Part shown: piece after piece, positions 1 to 8,900 of the stretch | How the letters are laid out: each line of letters opens with the position of its first letter | Numbering within the stretch: position 1 is the first letter of the stretch | From: Chitinophagaceae bacterium | GTDB lineage: Bacteria > Bacteroidota > Bacteroidia > Chitinophagales > UBA10324 | Reading direction: 5' to 3' | DNA: 64,000 nucleotides | Assembly: GCA_947469485.1 (NCBI GenBank) | Contig: CANIPU010000007.1 | Span: 62,001 to 126,000 of the forward strand | Made by a program: the position numbers and the translations under genes | Notes under the pieces: generated by a model | The model's input: only the letters and a program-made list of their open reading frames with translations | Told to the model about the DNA's origin: nothing | Databases searched by the model: none

Positions 1-1
1 G

Positions 2-844
2 TATCGTTTCATTATTGGTTTAGCTAAAAAAGTTTTGATAGCTAATGTGTTAGGTGAAGTGGCTGACGATGTTTTTAAACTACAACCTGCAGAAATAAAT
101 TCAACAACTGCATGGCTTGGAATTACTGCTTATACTTTTCAACTGTATTTCGATTTCTCCGGCTATTCTGATATGGCAATCGGTATTGGTAAGTTTCTCG
201 GATTCAACTTTCCTGAAAATTTTAACAGTCCATACATTTCACAAAGTATTACTGAATTCTGGAAGCGTTGGCACATGACACTCAGCAGCTGGATGAAAAA
301 TTATTTGTACATCCCGCTCGGCGGAAATAAAGTTTCTGTTACAAGAATGTTTTTAAATCTCTGGATTGTTTTTCTCATCTCAGGTTTCTGGCATGGAGCC
401 GAATGGACTTTAATCGTTTGGGGCGCCTATCACGGATTTTTTATTGTGCTAGATAAATTATTTCTGATTAAACTTTTAAAACAAATTGGGAAAATTCCGC
501 GAACCATTTTCACTTTCATTGTTGCCATGGTTGGATGGGTATTTTTTCGTTCTTCAGATTTGTCGTATGCGATCGGTTTTATAAAAAAAATGTTTTTATT
601 TCAGTTCAGTTATCCTGAAATTATTTATTCCAATCGTTTTGAGTTTACGATGGTACTTGCCATTATTTTTTCGTTCGCGGCATTATCTGGTAAAACTGCA
701 CAATGGCAATGGAAAGGGTTAAATATTTCAAGCAGTAATTTCGTTTTAACTGGAAGAGTGATTCTTTCTATTTCGCTTTTCATACTTGCATTGGCAGATA
801 TTACTTCATCGGGTTTTAATCCATTTATCTATTTCAGATTTTAA
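2..844 (+). CDS. MBOAT family O-acyltransferase (AlgI-like), 5' truncated by window edge
   Basis: Membrane-bound O-acyltransferase that would move acyl groups across the inner membrane to an extracytoplasmic polysaccharide acceptor. The reading frame is open from base 2 (YRFIIGLAKKVLIAN...), so the N-terminal half lies outside the window and the first internal ATG at 35 is not the start. Visible family signatures are the FDFSGYSDMAIG segment, the WKRWHMTLSSW block and the GFWHGA motif with the likely catalytic His. Several hydrophobic helices follow. The next gene, an AlgX/AlgJ-like protein, starts 3 bases after the stop, the usual pairing of channel acyltransferase and periplasmic transferase. 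The polymer being acetylated cannot be told from this fragment. Confidence 0.93.
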   Translation, partial: YRFIIGLAKKVLIANVLGEVADDVFKLQPAEINSTTAWLGITAYTFQLYFDFSGYSDMAIGIGKFLGFNFPENFNSPYISQSITEFWKRWHMTLSSWMKNYLYIPLGGNKVSVTRMFLNLWIVFLISGFWHGAEWTLIVWGAYHGFFIVLDKLFLIKLLKQIGKIPRTIFTFIVAMVGWVFFRSSDLSYAIGFIKKMFLFQFSYPEIIYSNRFEFTMVLAIIFSFAALSGKTAQWQWKGLNISSSNFVLTGRVILSISLFILALADITSSGFNPFIYFRF

Positions 845-847
845 CCC

Positions 848-2005
848 ATGAAAAAATTAAACTTCAAAGTCATTCTTCTTTTCCTGCTGATTGCTGTGAT
901 GGTTCTTCCGTTGGCTGAAAAAATATTTCATTTCTCTATATCAAAGTTGGCTGATTTAAAAGGTGCTTATGTTAAACCTGTTTGTCCGCAATTGAATTGG
1001 AAGAGTTTTTTCAATTTTGAAATGCAAGATAGCCTAAGTGCTTATATCGAAAGTGAAGTAAGCAACAGAAATGCACTTGTGCGATTACGAAATCAAATTG
1101 CATTCACAGTATTTGATGAAACAACCAACAGGGAGATTGCAGTCGGAAAGGAAAATTACCTGTTTGAAAAAATTTATTTCGATGCATACAATAAAAAACT
1201 GACTGCTTCTGATTCCTCTGAGATTTATAAAAACACAGAAAAACTTTCTGATGTTATTGATTCTTTGAAGGTAAGAAATATTGATTTGGTGGTTGTGTTT
1301 GCACCTAGCAAGGTTTCAGTCATGAGAGAATATGTTCCTGAAAAGTTTTTTTATAGATATGATGGTCTGGATATTAAATATAAAACATGTGCCGATGCAT
1401 TAAACAGGAGCAAAATTCCGTTTATTGATTTCAATAGTTATTTCATTTCAAAAAAATCAAAATCCAATTACCCAGTCTTTACAAAGGGAAATGCGCATTG
1501 GACTTTTTACAAAGGTTGTGAAGCCATGGATTCAATTGTTTCTTATATCACATTGCACTTTAATATTCCTTTCTGGCAATATTATTTGCTGGATTCTGAT
1601 CCTGTCGATTTGCCTCAATTTCAAGACGATGATTTAAGTTCCACAATGAATTTATTGAATTCAATGAAAGATAAGAGTTATCAATATCCCAATTTCGTTT
1701 TAACTGACACCACTAAATGTACAAAGCCTGATGTTTTGTTAATTGGTGACAGTTTTGGGTGGACACTTATATATTCGAGTCTTCCGCATAAAATATTCAG
1801 TCGAAATTTTAAATTCTGGGATTACAATCAAAGTGTTTGGAGTGAGTATTTTGAAAAAGCAAAGCCTATTGGCGAATTTGATTATAAAGCTGAAATTTTA
1901 AAGAACAGAGTAATAATTATTATTGAAGGAGGATTGCATTACAATAATATCGGACACGGATTTATTGAGCAGGCTTATAAAATATTTCACTCGGAATTAG
2001 AATAA
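848..2005 (+). CDS. AlgX/AlgJ-like SGNH-fold acetyltransferase partner of the MBOAT protein
   Basis: Periplasmic or membrane-anchored partner of the preceding MBOAT protein; it probably passes acetyl groups to a secreted polysaccharide. One N-terminal hydrophobic helix (residues 8-24) serves as anchor or uncleaved signal. The SGNH nucleophile motif GDSF is at residues 300-303 with Ser302. The His of the DxHW-type motif is at residue 217, but the sequence there reads GNAHWT, so Asn stands where AlgX/AlgJ proteins normally have Asp. The length of 385 residues fits the family. Translation is probably coupled to the gene upstream, and a strong hairpin terminator follows the stop directly. Confidence 0.85.
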   Translation: MKKLNFKVILLFLLIAVMVLPLAEKIFHFSISKLADLKGAYVKPVCPQLNWKSFFNFEMQDSLSAYIESEVSNRNALVRLRNQIAFTVFDETTNREIAVGKENYLFEKIYFDAYNKKLTASDSSEIYKNTEKLSDVIDSLKVRNIDLVVVFAPSKVSVMREYVPEKFFYRYDGLDIKYKTCADALNRSKIPFIDFNSYFISKKSKSNYPVFTKGNAHWTFYKGCEAMDSIVSYITLHFNIPFWQYYLLDSDPVDLPQFQDDDLSSTMNLLNSMKDKSYQYPNFVLTDTTKCTKPDVLLIGDSFGWTLIYSSLPHKIFSRNFKFWDYNQSVWSEYFEKAKPIGEFDYKAEILKNRVIIIIEGGLHYNNIGHGFIEQAYKIFHSELE

Positions 2006-2036
2006 AAAAAGCCTGAATTTTTGATTCAGGCTTTTT
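2006..2036 (+). terminator. Rho-independent terminator after the O-acetylation genes
   Basis: Perfect inverted repeat with arms AAAAAGCCTGAAT and ATTCAGGCTTTTT around a 5-base loop, starting one base after the stop codon. Because of the flanking A and T runs it could work in both directions. It is the last chromosomal feature before the left end of the integrated element. Confidence 0.9.
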
Positions 2037-2060
2037 ATGCGGAGAGAAAGGGATTCGAAC
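2037..2060. repeat. attL: displaced tRNA-Ser 3' end (24-bp direct repeat)
   Basis: Identical to 23919-23942. It holds the tRNA-Ser acceptor and T-arm 3' portion without the rest of the gene: after base 2060 the sequence departs completely from the tRNA. This is the expected scar of site-specific insertion into a tRNA 3' end. Confidence 0.88.
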
Positions 2061-2065
2061 ATTTT

Positions 2066-2094
2066 CTGGAATGCTTATCTATCAAGCATTTCAG
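2066..2094. repeat. 11-bp imperfect inverted repeat beside attL
   Basis: The arms CTGGAATGCTT (2066-2076) and AAGCATTTCAG (2084-2094) pair with one G-T mismatch around a 7-base loop. The repeat begins 5 bases inside the left end of the element. It may be a recombination-protein site or a transcript hairpin; the sequence does not decide. Confidence 0.5.
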
Positions 2095-2110
2095 AGAGTA
2101 TCTCCAATGA

Positions 2111-2129
2111 GGTGTCCGAATAGGTATCT
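2111..2129. promoter_or_regulatory. Candidate integrase arm-type site, left end
   Basis: These 19 bases (GGTGTCCGAATAGGTATCT) recur in the same orientation at 23801-23819 with one mismatch, close to the two ends of the element. The AGGTATC core appears several more times near the right end. Paired repeats inset from both att sites are typical of arm-type binding sites for tyrosine recombinases. Confidence 0.5.
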
Positions 2130-2131
2130 GA

Positions 2132-2617
2132 CTAAAAATTCTTCACCACCCTGTAAAGCCCCTTCTTTCCTTGCTTTGCAAAGATATTTATTTTCTGATA
2201 GTTGATTAATTGACCGCAGTAATATTTATTGAATGGTTTTGCAAAACCTTCTGCAATCATCTTTTCATTTATGCAACTTCCGTCAGGAAGGTAAACATAA
2301 GCCAAGGTGCGACCATAAACATCAGTTGAATTTGATTGCTCTATTGCTATTGTGCAAGGCATTTCATGCTTTGTAATTGTCAATAGATAGTTAAGTGATA
2401 ACCTACCCAACTTCATCAGCAATTGACCTGCAAGGTGGGTTTCTCTTTCATCCTGTAAAAGCTTGCTGCACTTCTTCAATTCAGGTGCATCAATTCCATT
2501 CAAGCGGATTTCTTTTTCCTCTTTTGTGAAAATATTTTGAACAATTATTGAGTCACCATCAAGCACTTTTTTGATGATGCAATGAGTTTCAAGTTTTAGG
2601 TTTTCTTTTTCGTTCAT
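2132..2617 (-). CDS. Staphylococcal nuclease-like (thermonuclease) protein
   Basis: Predicted Ca-dependent phosphodiesterase of the SNase/OB-fold family, able in principle to cut DNA or RNA. The family core is visible: DGDSIIV with the first metal ligand, IRLNGIDAPE with the catalytic Arg and Glu, DVYGRTLAYVYL with the second catalytic Arg, then a C-terminal KQGKKGLY segment. The Ca-site Asp and both Arg positions look intact. There is no signal peptide, so it may act in the cytoplasm. I take ATG at 2617 as start; the frame stays open to a TTG at 2644, which would add nine residues. It is the leftmost gene of the element, so it may be cargo, for example a nuclease acting on invading DNA, but that role is inferred. 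Confidence 0.85.
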   Translation of the reverse strand: MNEKENLKLETHCIIKKVLDGDSIIVQNIFTKEEKEIRLNGIDAPELKKCSKLLQDERETHLAGQLLMKLGRLSLNYLLTITKHEMPCTIAIEQSNSTDVYGRTLAYVYLPDGSCINEKMIAEGFAKPFNKYYCGQLINYQKINIFAKQGKKGLYRVVKNF

Positions 2618-2666
2618 AAGCGTTGATTTGAGAGGGGAATTCAAAAATTAAGGGTTATATTCTCCT

Positions 2667-2674
2667 TATCTTTG
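2667..2674 (+). promoter_or_regulatory. Candidate Bacteroidota -7 promoter element
   Basis: TATCTTTG matches the Bacteroidota -7 consensus TAnnTTTG and lies 82 bases before the gene at 2757. No clear TTTG -33 box is present at the expected distance, so this is tentative. Confidence 0.35.
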
Positions 2675-2756
2675 CATTAGTAAAATCAGGTGTTATAAAA
2701 GCAATATTCTGACCTTACAAAGATACCAAATTTTAAAAATTTAAAATCAATATACA

Positions 2757-3560
2757 ATGGCAAAACAAACCGGATTAGTGCGTTACACTGGAACAATGGG
2801 TGGTGTAAGACACTTTAAAATCAAAGGACTGCAAGGAGACTTCGCAGGAATCGCAGGCGGACCCTCCGCAGAACAAATTAAGAATGACCCAGCATTCATA
2901 AGAACTCGTGAAAACATGAAAGAGTTTGGTGGTTGTGCATCGGTTGCAAAAACTGTTAGAATTGGACTTGCATCAATTTTGAAGCAAATGGCTGATTCAA
3001 GAATTGCAGGAAGAATGACTGCAATCATGAAAAAAATTCAGTTGGAAGATACAGCCAACCCAAGAGGTCAAAGGGCTATAACTGTTACGGCAAGTACTTC
3101 AACCCTTGAAGGACTTGACTATAATAAAAACATCAGTCTTGCAGGTGTATTTAATGCTCCTTACACTTTGACAAGTACAGTAGCAAGAGATTCTGCAACA
3201 TTTACAATCCCTGCATTCAATCCAGGCAATTACATTACTGCTCCATCAGGTGCAACTCACTTTCGCTTAGTGAATGCAATCAATGTAGTTTCAGATTGGA
3301 AATACAATCCTTCTACTACTGAATACGAAGCAACTGACCCAACTCTAAGTGAGTTGAATGATGTGCAATATTCAGGTTATCTTGATTTGAGTGCAGTGAC
3401 TGCAAATACTGTAATCACTACAACTTTGCCGGGTTCACCTACAATGACTGCAACAGTCAGCGTAATGAATAATATCGGTATCGAGTTCTATCAGGCGGTA
3501 GGTTCAGATTATTACTTGTTCTCTGCTGGAAATGCTCTTACCTGTCAAGAGTTGTTCTAA
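2757..3560 (+). CDS. Bacteroidota-specific protein of unknown function (MAKQTG.../KNDPAFIRTRENMKEFG family)
   Basis: I recognise the pattern of a widespread but uncharacterised Bacteroidota family. It has a basic N-terminus MAKQTGLVRYTGTMGGVRHF, a central block with IKNDPAFIRTRENMKEFG followed by a helical stretch (residues about 60-95), and a beta-rich C-terminal half with the GATHFRLVNAI segment. There is no signal peptide, membrane helix or catalytic motif. The 267-residue length fits what I remember of the family. It stands alone on the plus strand between two minus-strand genes, has its own terminator and possibly its own promoter, so it is a single-gene unit within the element. It could be a structural or DNA-associated protein, but nothing in the sequence proves either. 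Confidence 0.8.
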   Translation: MAKQTGLVRYTGTMGGVRHFKIKGLQGDFAGIAGGPSAEQIKNDPAFIRTRENMKEFGGCASVAKTVRIGLASILKQMADSRIAGRMTAIMKKIQLEDTANPRGQRAITVTASTSTLEGLDYNKNISLAGVFNAPYTLTSTVARDSATFTIPAFNPGNYITAPSGATHFRLVNAINVVSDWKYNPSTTEYEATDPTLSELNDVQYSGYLDLSAVTANTVITTTLPGSPTMTATVSVMNNIGIEFYQAVGSDYYLFSAGNALTCQELF

Positions 3561-3588
3561 TTCATAGTTGTTATAATTGTTGAAAGAG

Positions 3589-3616
3589 TCCCCTGCCAAA
3601 ACAGGGGATTTTTTTT
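3589..3616 (+). terminator. Rho-independent terminator of the 2757-3560 gene
   Basis: TCCCCTG (3589-3595) and CAGGGGA (3602-3608) form a GC-rich 7-bp stem followed by eight T residues, 28 bases after the stop codon. Confidence 0.88.
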
Positions 3617-3945
3617 GCGCATACTTTTTTCATCTATTCTGTCGAATCATATCTGACTTATGGTGGGCTTATTCCTTCCTTATTATTATTTCACTTCCAA
3701 CCAAACAAATAATTTCAAAAAGAAAAAAAACAAAAAAAGAAAAAAGCAACTGCGTAACTCTCTCTAAAAATTCTGATGCTATTTGTCAAGGTTTTTGGAA
3801 AAAAAATTTCTACAAAAAAAAATCAATCAGCACTTAAATTATTTTTTCAAAATTCACTTAAACCTTTACTAATAAGTGCGGGTGGCTTGCGCTAAGAATT
3901 TTTATTTTTTGGAGCAGTTGTTTTTTTTTATTCCAAAGTCAATTT
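3617..3945. other. AT-rich gap without a convincing gene
   Basis: The stretch is rich in A and T runs, with many AAAAAAA tracts around 3718-3825. An open frame of 86 codons crosses it from 3577, but it runs through the terminator hairpin and its product is low-complexity lysine and phenylalanine, so I do not call it. I see no RNA gene or clear repeat. Confidence 0.6.
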
Positions 3946-4917
3946 TCATTTTGCTAAATCAGCGCTTGAAACATTAGGAAGAACTTTGATGGCGAGACCG
4001 CTTGATGCAACTATTTTTTCTACTGCTGTTCGGTCACAATTAAATCCCGGTTGAATTTCGATTGGACGAAAGATTGCCCATTCGCTTACAAAGTCTAATT
4101 CAATGAATGGAATGGTCCCATTATGCTGTATTGAAAAAGGAAAGTAGTAATCGGCGGAATCTTTCTTAATAAGAAAACGAGATTCAAATTCATCTTGAAA
4201 GCATTTTGAAATATAGAAGGAACCAATCTTAGAAAGTGAATTAAAAACAAATGGTTTACCGAAACGGGATTCAATCCTGTCATTCAATTTATGCAACAGG
4301 GATTTCCCTTCCATTGATTTTGCATTTTGATAAAAGACTTGCCTGAAATCGCGATGTGATGTTTCAATTTCAAAAATCATTTTAACTCCTGTTCCAGCAT
4401 GACCGAAATGATTCCACATACCGCGTTTTAGGTCAATACCCACTTCTTTGTTTTCTGTTACAGACAAATAAAATAATTCGTTCATCAGATAATCATCATA
4501 AGTGCCGCCCCGATAAGGTCTTTCGAATCCTGTTACATTCAAGTCATCATAGAACAGTTTAAATTCCCAATCATCCTTTCTTTTTATTGTAGAGGTCAAT
4601 CTAATTTTCTGCTTTGATAAAATTGATTCCAATGCGATAAGGTCTGTGAAGTGAGCATATTGACCAGAAGGGGCAACTGGAAAATAATTATCGTAGATAA
4701 TATTTGTCAGAGAGGAATCAATGGGTTCACCAATGCCCGTGTTTCCAATGTATTGAGGATAGAATTTTATTTGACTGCCGTTAATCAGCGGACAACCTTC
4801 TTCAATCAATACTGCATTTACTAATTCTACCAATTCATTAAGCAGTGTTTTATTCAGAGCATCTGCTTCTTTTTTTAATTGGGCATATCGTTCTTGTCGT
4901 TCAAAAAAATCATTCAT
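3946..4917 (-). CDS. DUF2971-like protein
   Basis: 323-residue soluble protein with no signal peptide or membrane helix. The N-terminal 30 residues are charged and probably coiled-coil. The central part resembles DUF2971: YAHFTDLIALESILSKQKIRL, then a KDDWEFK segment, then FYLSVTENKEVGIDLKRG (residues about 150-167), MWNHFG and TGVKMIFEI. In that family a conserved pattern reads roughly 'H.T......IL..k.l.......ND..E....CfS...d...MW..Y......g..l.F'. DUF2971 genes often lie in genomic islands, and some have been proposed to act in abortive infection, but no biochemical activity can be read here. It lies apart from the restriction operon, across about 1 kb of unusual DNA, so a link is only positional. 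Confidence 0.6.
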   Translation of the reverse strand: MNDFFERQERYAQLKKEADALNKTLLNELVELVNAVLIEEGCPLINGSQIKFYPQYIGNTGIGEPIDSSLTNIIYDNYFPVAPSGQYAHFTDLIALESILSKQKIRLTSTIKRKDDWEFKLFYDDLNVTGFERPYRGGTYDDYLMNELFYLSVTENKEVGIDLKRGMWNHFGHAGTGVKMIFEIETSHRDFRQVFYQNAKSMEGKSLLHKLNDRIESRFGKPFVFNSLSKIGSFYISKCFQDEFESRFLIKKDSADYYFPFSIQHNGTIPFIELDFVSEWAIFRPIEIQPGFNCDRTAVEKIVASSGLAIKVLPNVSSADLAK

Positions 4918-5966
4918 GTTTAAAAAAAGTAAAGGTAATTATTTGAGCGGTGCAGGAGCAAGTGAAAGGACTGAAAAGAGTGGAACGATTGCAGTGGATG
5001 GAATGAAGCTGTTCTGGTTGTTGCGTGTGTTGCGGATGTTGCAGTTGCATTTTCTGCAACAAAACATCCAACGGTAGGGAGGCAATAACCGAATAACGAA
5101 ATGAAATTGAGGGTTTGCATCGTGGAAGGAATGGAAGGAGTTTCTCTTGCTGTGCTGCTGAAGTGTGTGAAATGAATGAAGTGAAGCAGAGAGGAATGAA
5201 GTGGAATGAAATGGAGCTACGCGGAATGGAATGAAACGGAGTGACGAATGGATGAACGAAAAGAGTGAACACACTGAAGCTTGGTGTATTTGTATTTCCC
5301 TGTATTCTTTTTGTATTCCTTTTTGTATTCAACCTGCGGTGCTAAAAAAGCAACAGCAGGTAAAACAGCCCTGAGCAAGCCAGTGGAAGAGTGGCTGCAA
5401 CGCTTTGCAGACACTGAGCCGCGAGCCGACGCGAGTGCGAACGAGGCGCCGACACAAGAGCACGAAGAATGAGGGCGAGTGGCGGCTGCTTAAGCAAGGT
5501 GGCTGGCGTATGTTTTTGTTTTGAAGCGAGTGGAAAAATTTGCTTTTACCTTTTCAAAAAAAATAATTCAATAGCAAATCGCAGTGATACAAAAACTATG
5601 ACAGCCCCGCAGCCGAGTGAGCGTAGCAGGCGAGCAAAACAATGGTGGCGGTGGACTGTGAGCTGAGTGCATGAAGCGCAGCGGAGGGCACTGAGCTTGC
5701 AGGACACGATAGCCACCTATGAAGACGATGCCTGAGCTGCAAGGAGTGTGACAGCTTTGCGAAGCAACCCGAAGGGCATAAGATGAACAGTAATACAATA
5801 AAAAATAAAAGAAAAAATTACTGTTTAACTTATGAGCTGGCGCATCTACTTGCCGATGGCTGAGGATGAATGCCTATTTACCTGCTGGGGCTTTGAGCCG
5901 TGCCGGATTGCATTTAGAATGAAGTGGAGAATGCTTAGTAAACAGGTGCGAAGCACACCAATTATT
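4918..5966. other. 1 kb non-coding stretch with degenerate GGAATGAA repeats and unusual composition
   Basis: No credible gene covers this region. From about 4960 to 5280 the plus strand is strongly purine-rich and made of degenerate copies of GGAATGAA/GTGAATGAAG; the densest run is 5160-5275. From about 5380 to 5780 it becomes clearly GC-richer than its surroundings, with many short GAGCG/GCGAG motifs. Small open frames on both strands are low-complexity (for example Ser-Phe-His repeats) and lack convincing starts. Possible explanations are a decayed gene, a replication or mobilisation origin, or an RNA. Confidence 0.55.
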
Positions 5967-8900
5967 TTATTTTTTCAAAAGCGCTTCTTCCATAACATCT
6001 CTACCCAAAAAATAATCTTCAACAAAATCCCAACGCTCAACCTGCGAAAGTTTTTGTCTAAAGAAATAACTCATTAACTCCATTGAAACATCATGTCTCC
6101 TTTGAACATCACTTATTACTTCATTTTTATATTTAGAATTACTTAGAAAATTAATTTTTTGAGGGTCATTTATACGAATAAATAATTGAGGAAATTTTCC
6201 GCCACTTATTTTATAAGTAGCCAATTCAAAAACTTCAAGTAAGTATGCAACTTTAACTCGGTCACTAATATCACCTTTAGTGATTCTAAAAAAACCTGAG
6301 TATTGTAACCCTTCTATGCCGTCAAAGAGTGCAAGAAATATTCTCATCATTTTCTGGCTCATTTGATTCAGAGCAGTATTTATAACACGGTATTTCTTAT
6401 TCTCTCCTACACCCTTTGACTGTAAAAATTTTAAAGTTTTTGCCGGTTGATTATTTGTAAATATTGAATTCTGAGTTTCGGAATATAGAACAATTAACAA
6501 ATCACTTAATCTTGAAAATATTTTTTCATTAATCAAATTTGCAAAAGGTGAAACCGCTTTTGACTGCAACTGTTCTTTAAACTTATTCACAATCTGTTCT
6601 TTAGAGAAATATCCCCCTAATGAAACAAGGGTTCTTTCAATAAGCAACAAGTAAATTTCAAATTTGCGGCGTGAGGTATTCAGCGATTCAAAAAAATTAA
6701 CTTCAATATTCAATAGAGGATCAATCTCCGGAAAAAGCTCTCGGTTAAAATATTTGTATTTAAGTGAAGGAAAGCTTTCGTTTAAAAAGTGTTTTTCCCA
6801 AATCAGGTCTAGTTTCAATTTGATAAATCTCGAATCATCAGGTTCTTCCCTTAGAATAACAGCACCATTCGCAAGTTTAGTAGTCTTCTTAAAATATGAT
6901 TGCCTTGGAATTTCTTCAACAAAAGAACCAAACTTTTCAACCATGTTTACCAAATCATTTGAAGAAATAGCACCATATACGGTCGTAAATAAACTTTTTG
7001 GACGAACGATTAAAACATTATAACCATACTTTTCTATTAAATCCTTTTCAAGTACAAGTAAAGCACTTTTAACTTTTTGTTCAACTTGATCATCTTTCTT
7101 ATCAGCGAAAATGAATCTGAAATCTTCAATTGAAACCAGCATATTTCTATTTTGCTTCAATTGATATAATTTATTAAGTTTTTGCAAAACAAGCGTTACC
7201 TGATATTGACGAATTGCAGATAAACCATAAAGGGAATTTGCATATTTTAAATCTTTTTCGTTAAAATCAATTATGGCATTCCCTGTCGAATTTGGTTCTC
7301 TTGCCACTCTACCTATTTCTTGAATATAGTCTGATAAACCGCCAGAAGGAGCATGATGATAAACTGTATTTATTCCTTTCACATCAACACCCATTCCAAA
7401 TGCTTTTGTTGCTAAAACAGCAAGAATTCTATTTTCTTTAAATGCAATTAAAGTTGCCTTTCGATTGTCTTTATCAATTTCAGAATGGTAACTTCTAATT
7501 AACGGTTTTATGTTTTCATCACTGTTATATAATACTTCATTAACTTGACTTTTATATGGGAAGTAAGCAATTGATTTAGTCTTTTTCTCAACAAATTTTG
7601 CTATCTGCTCTTTTGTTTTATTTAGCTTGTCCAGATCATGATCTGTAGTAATTAACTTTCGAATATTAAAAAGGATTTCTTCTCGCTTTACCTTTCCTAT
7701 GAAGACTTCGCAATATTCCATATTTAAGCTCTTAATAGTTTCATTTACCATATCATCATTTCCACCATAAACTGCTGTTGCTGTTACAGCAATAACAGGG
7801 AAACGATAAGTTTTTCTTTTGTTACCAGCTAACCCTTTTATTGAACTACCTCGTCTTAATTTTCTAATATAATTTCCAAGGAACCAATAATCAACCCTAA
7901 AATCCCTGCCCCAAGTTGTAACCAAGTGCGCTTCATCAATTACCAATAACCCAATATTTCTTTCACCAATGAATGTTTTTATATCATAAGAAAGTAATAA
8001 TTCAGGTGACATATAAAGCAAACTGACTTCTCCTGATTTTGTTTTTTCAATTATATCTTCTCTTTCAATCAATGATAAATCAGAGTTAAGAAATTCAACT
8101 TTATTAAATTTTCGATCACTTTTAAGGGCTGAAACCTGATCTTCCATTAATGCCTTTAAGGGAGAAACTATTATTGAAACAGGTGAATCTTTCTCGTTCT
8201 CAGAAAGAAAAATTGCAGGGAGTTGAAACAGAAGCGATTTACCTGCGCCTGTTGGTGCGGTCAAAAAAACATCTTTAAATAATTCGGCTTGTTTATCTTT
8301 TTGTTTTTCATTCTTTTGAGCTTTATAATATTGTTGTAAAATGAAATCGACGATTGTTCCCTGTGATATTGAATAGAGGTCGTTATTCCTACTTGGGTTT
8401 TTATATACCAGAAGATTTTTAAATTCTGAATTTTCTCCCCAATGTTTTTTTAAGAGAATATTTAATTCAGCGGTAAATTCTTCAACTAATACAGTTTCAG
8501 TTTTAATTATAGAAACATTGCATCCATTGGAAGAAAGGAGGAATGAAACAATTTTTAACTCATCAACATCAGTTTCTATTTGATGAATGTTTTCATTTAT
8601 AATTAATTTAACTGAGGCAGGAACAGAATTAAAAAAGGTTGAAAACTTTAATTTCAAATACGAATTATCAGATGCTAAAAATTTAATTCCATCGACTTCT
8701 TTTGAAATATCTTTTATTAGCTGAATATCAGGTAATGCATATTCAGCCGGATCAAATAAATCAATAACTTTAATTCCAATTGAAGTTACATCAACTACAT
8801 AATCCAAATACTGAATGCAATCTATTTCTTCAAAAGACTTGCTATTTGAATAAAATTTTTGAAATGTAATATTATCTGGAAGTGGGATATTATTGTCAAC

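Noticed and set aside
3577-3837. 86-codon plus-strand frame
   Set aside because: It begins just after the preceding gene, runs through that gene's terminator hairpin and encodes low-complexity Lys/Phe sequence.
4910-5332. Minus-strand frames giving Ser-Phe-His-rich products (up to 140 codons)
   Set aside because: The products simply mirror the degenerate GGAATGAA repeats; several frames are open at once, a sign of repeat sequence rather than coding.
5281-5666. Plus-strand frames of 63 and 65 codons in the GC-richer patch
   Set aside because: Starts are weak, products match no family, and opposite frames are equally open.
5832-6077. 81-codon plus-strand frame starting MSWRIYLP
   Set aside because: Its second half lies over the 3' end of the RecQ-like gene in antisense and the product is not recognisable.
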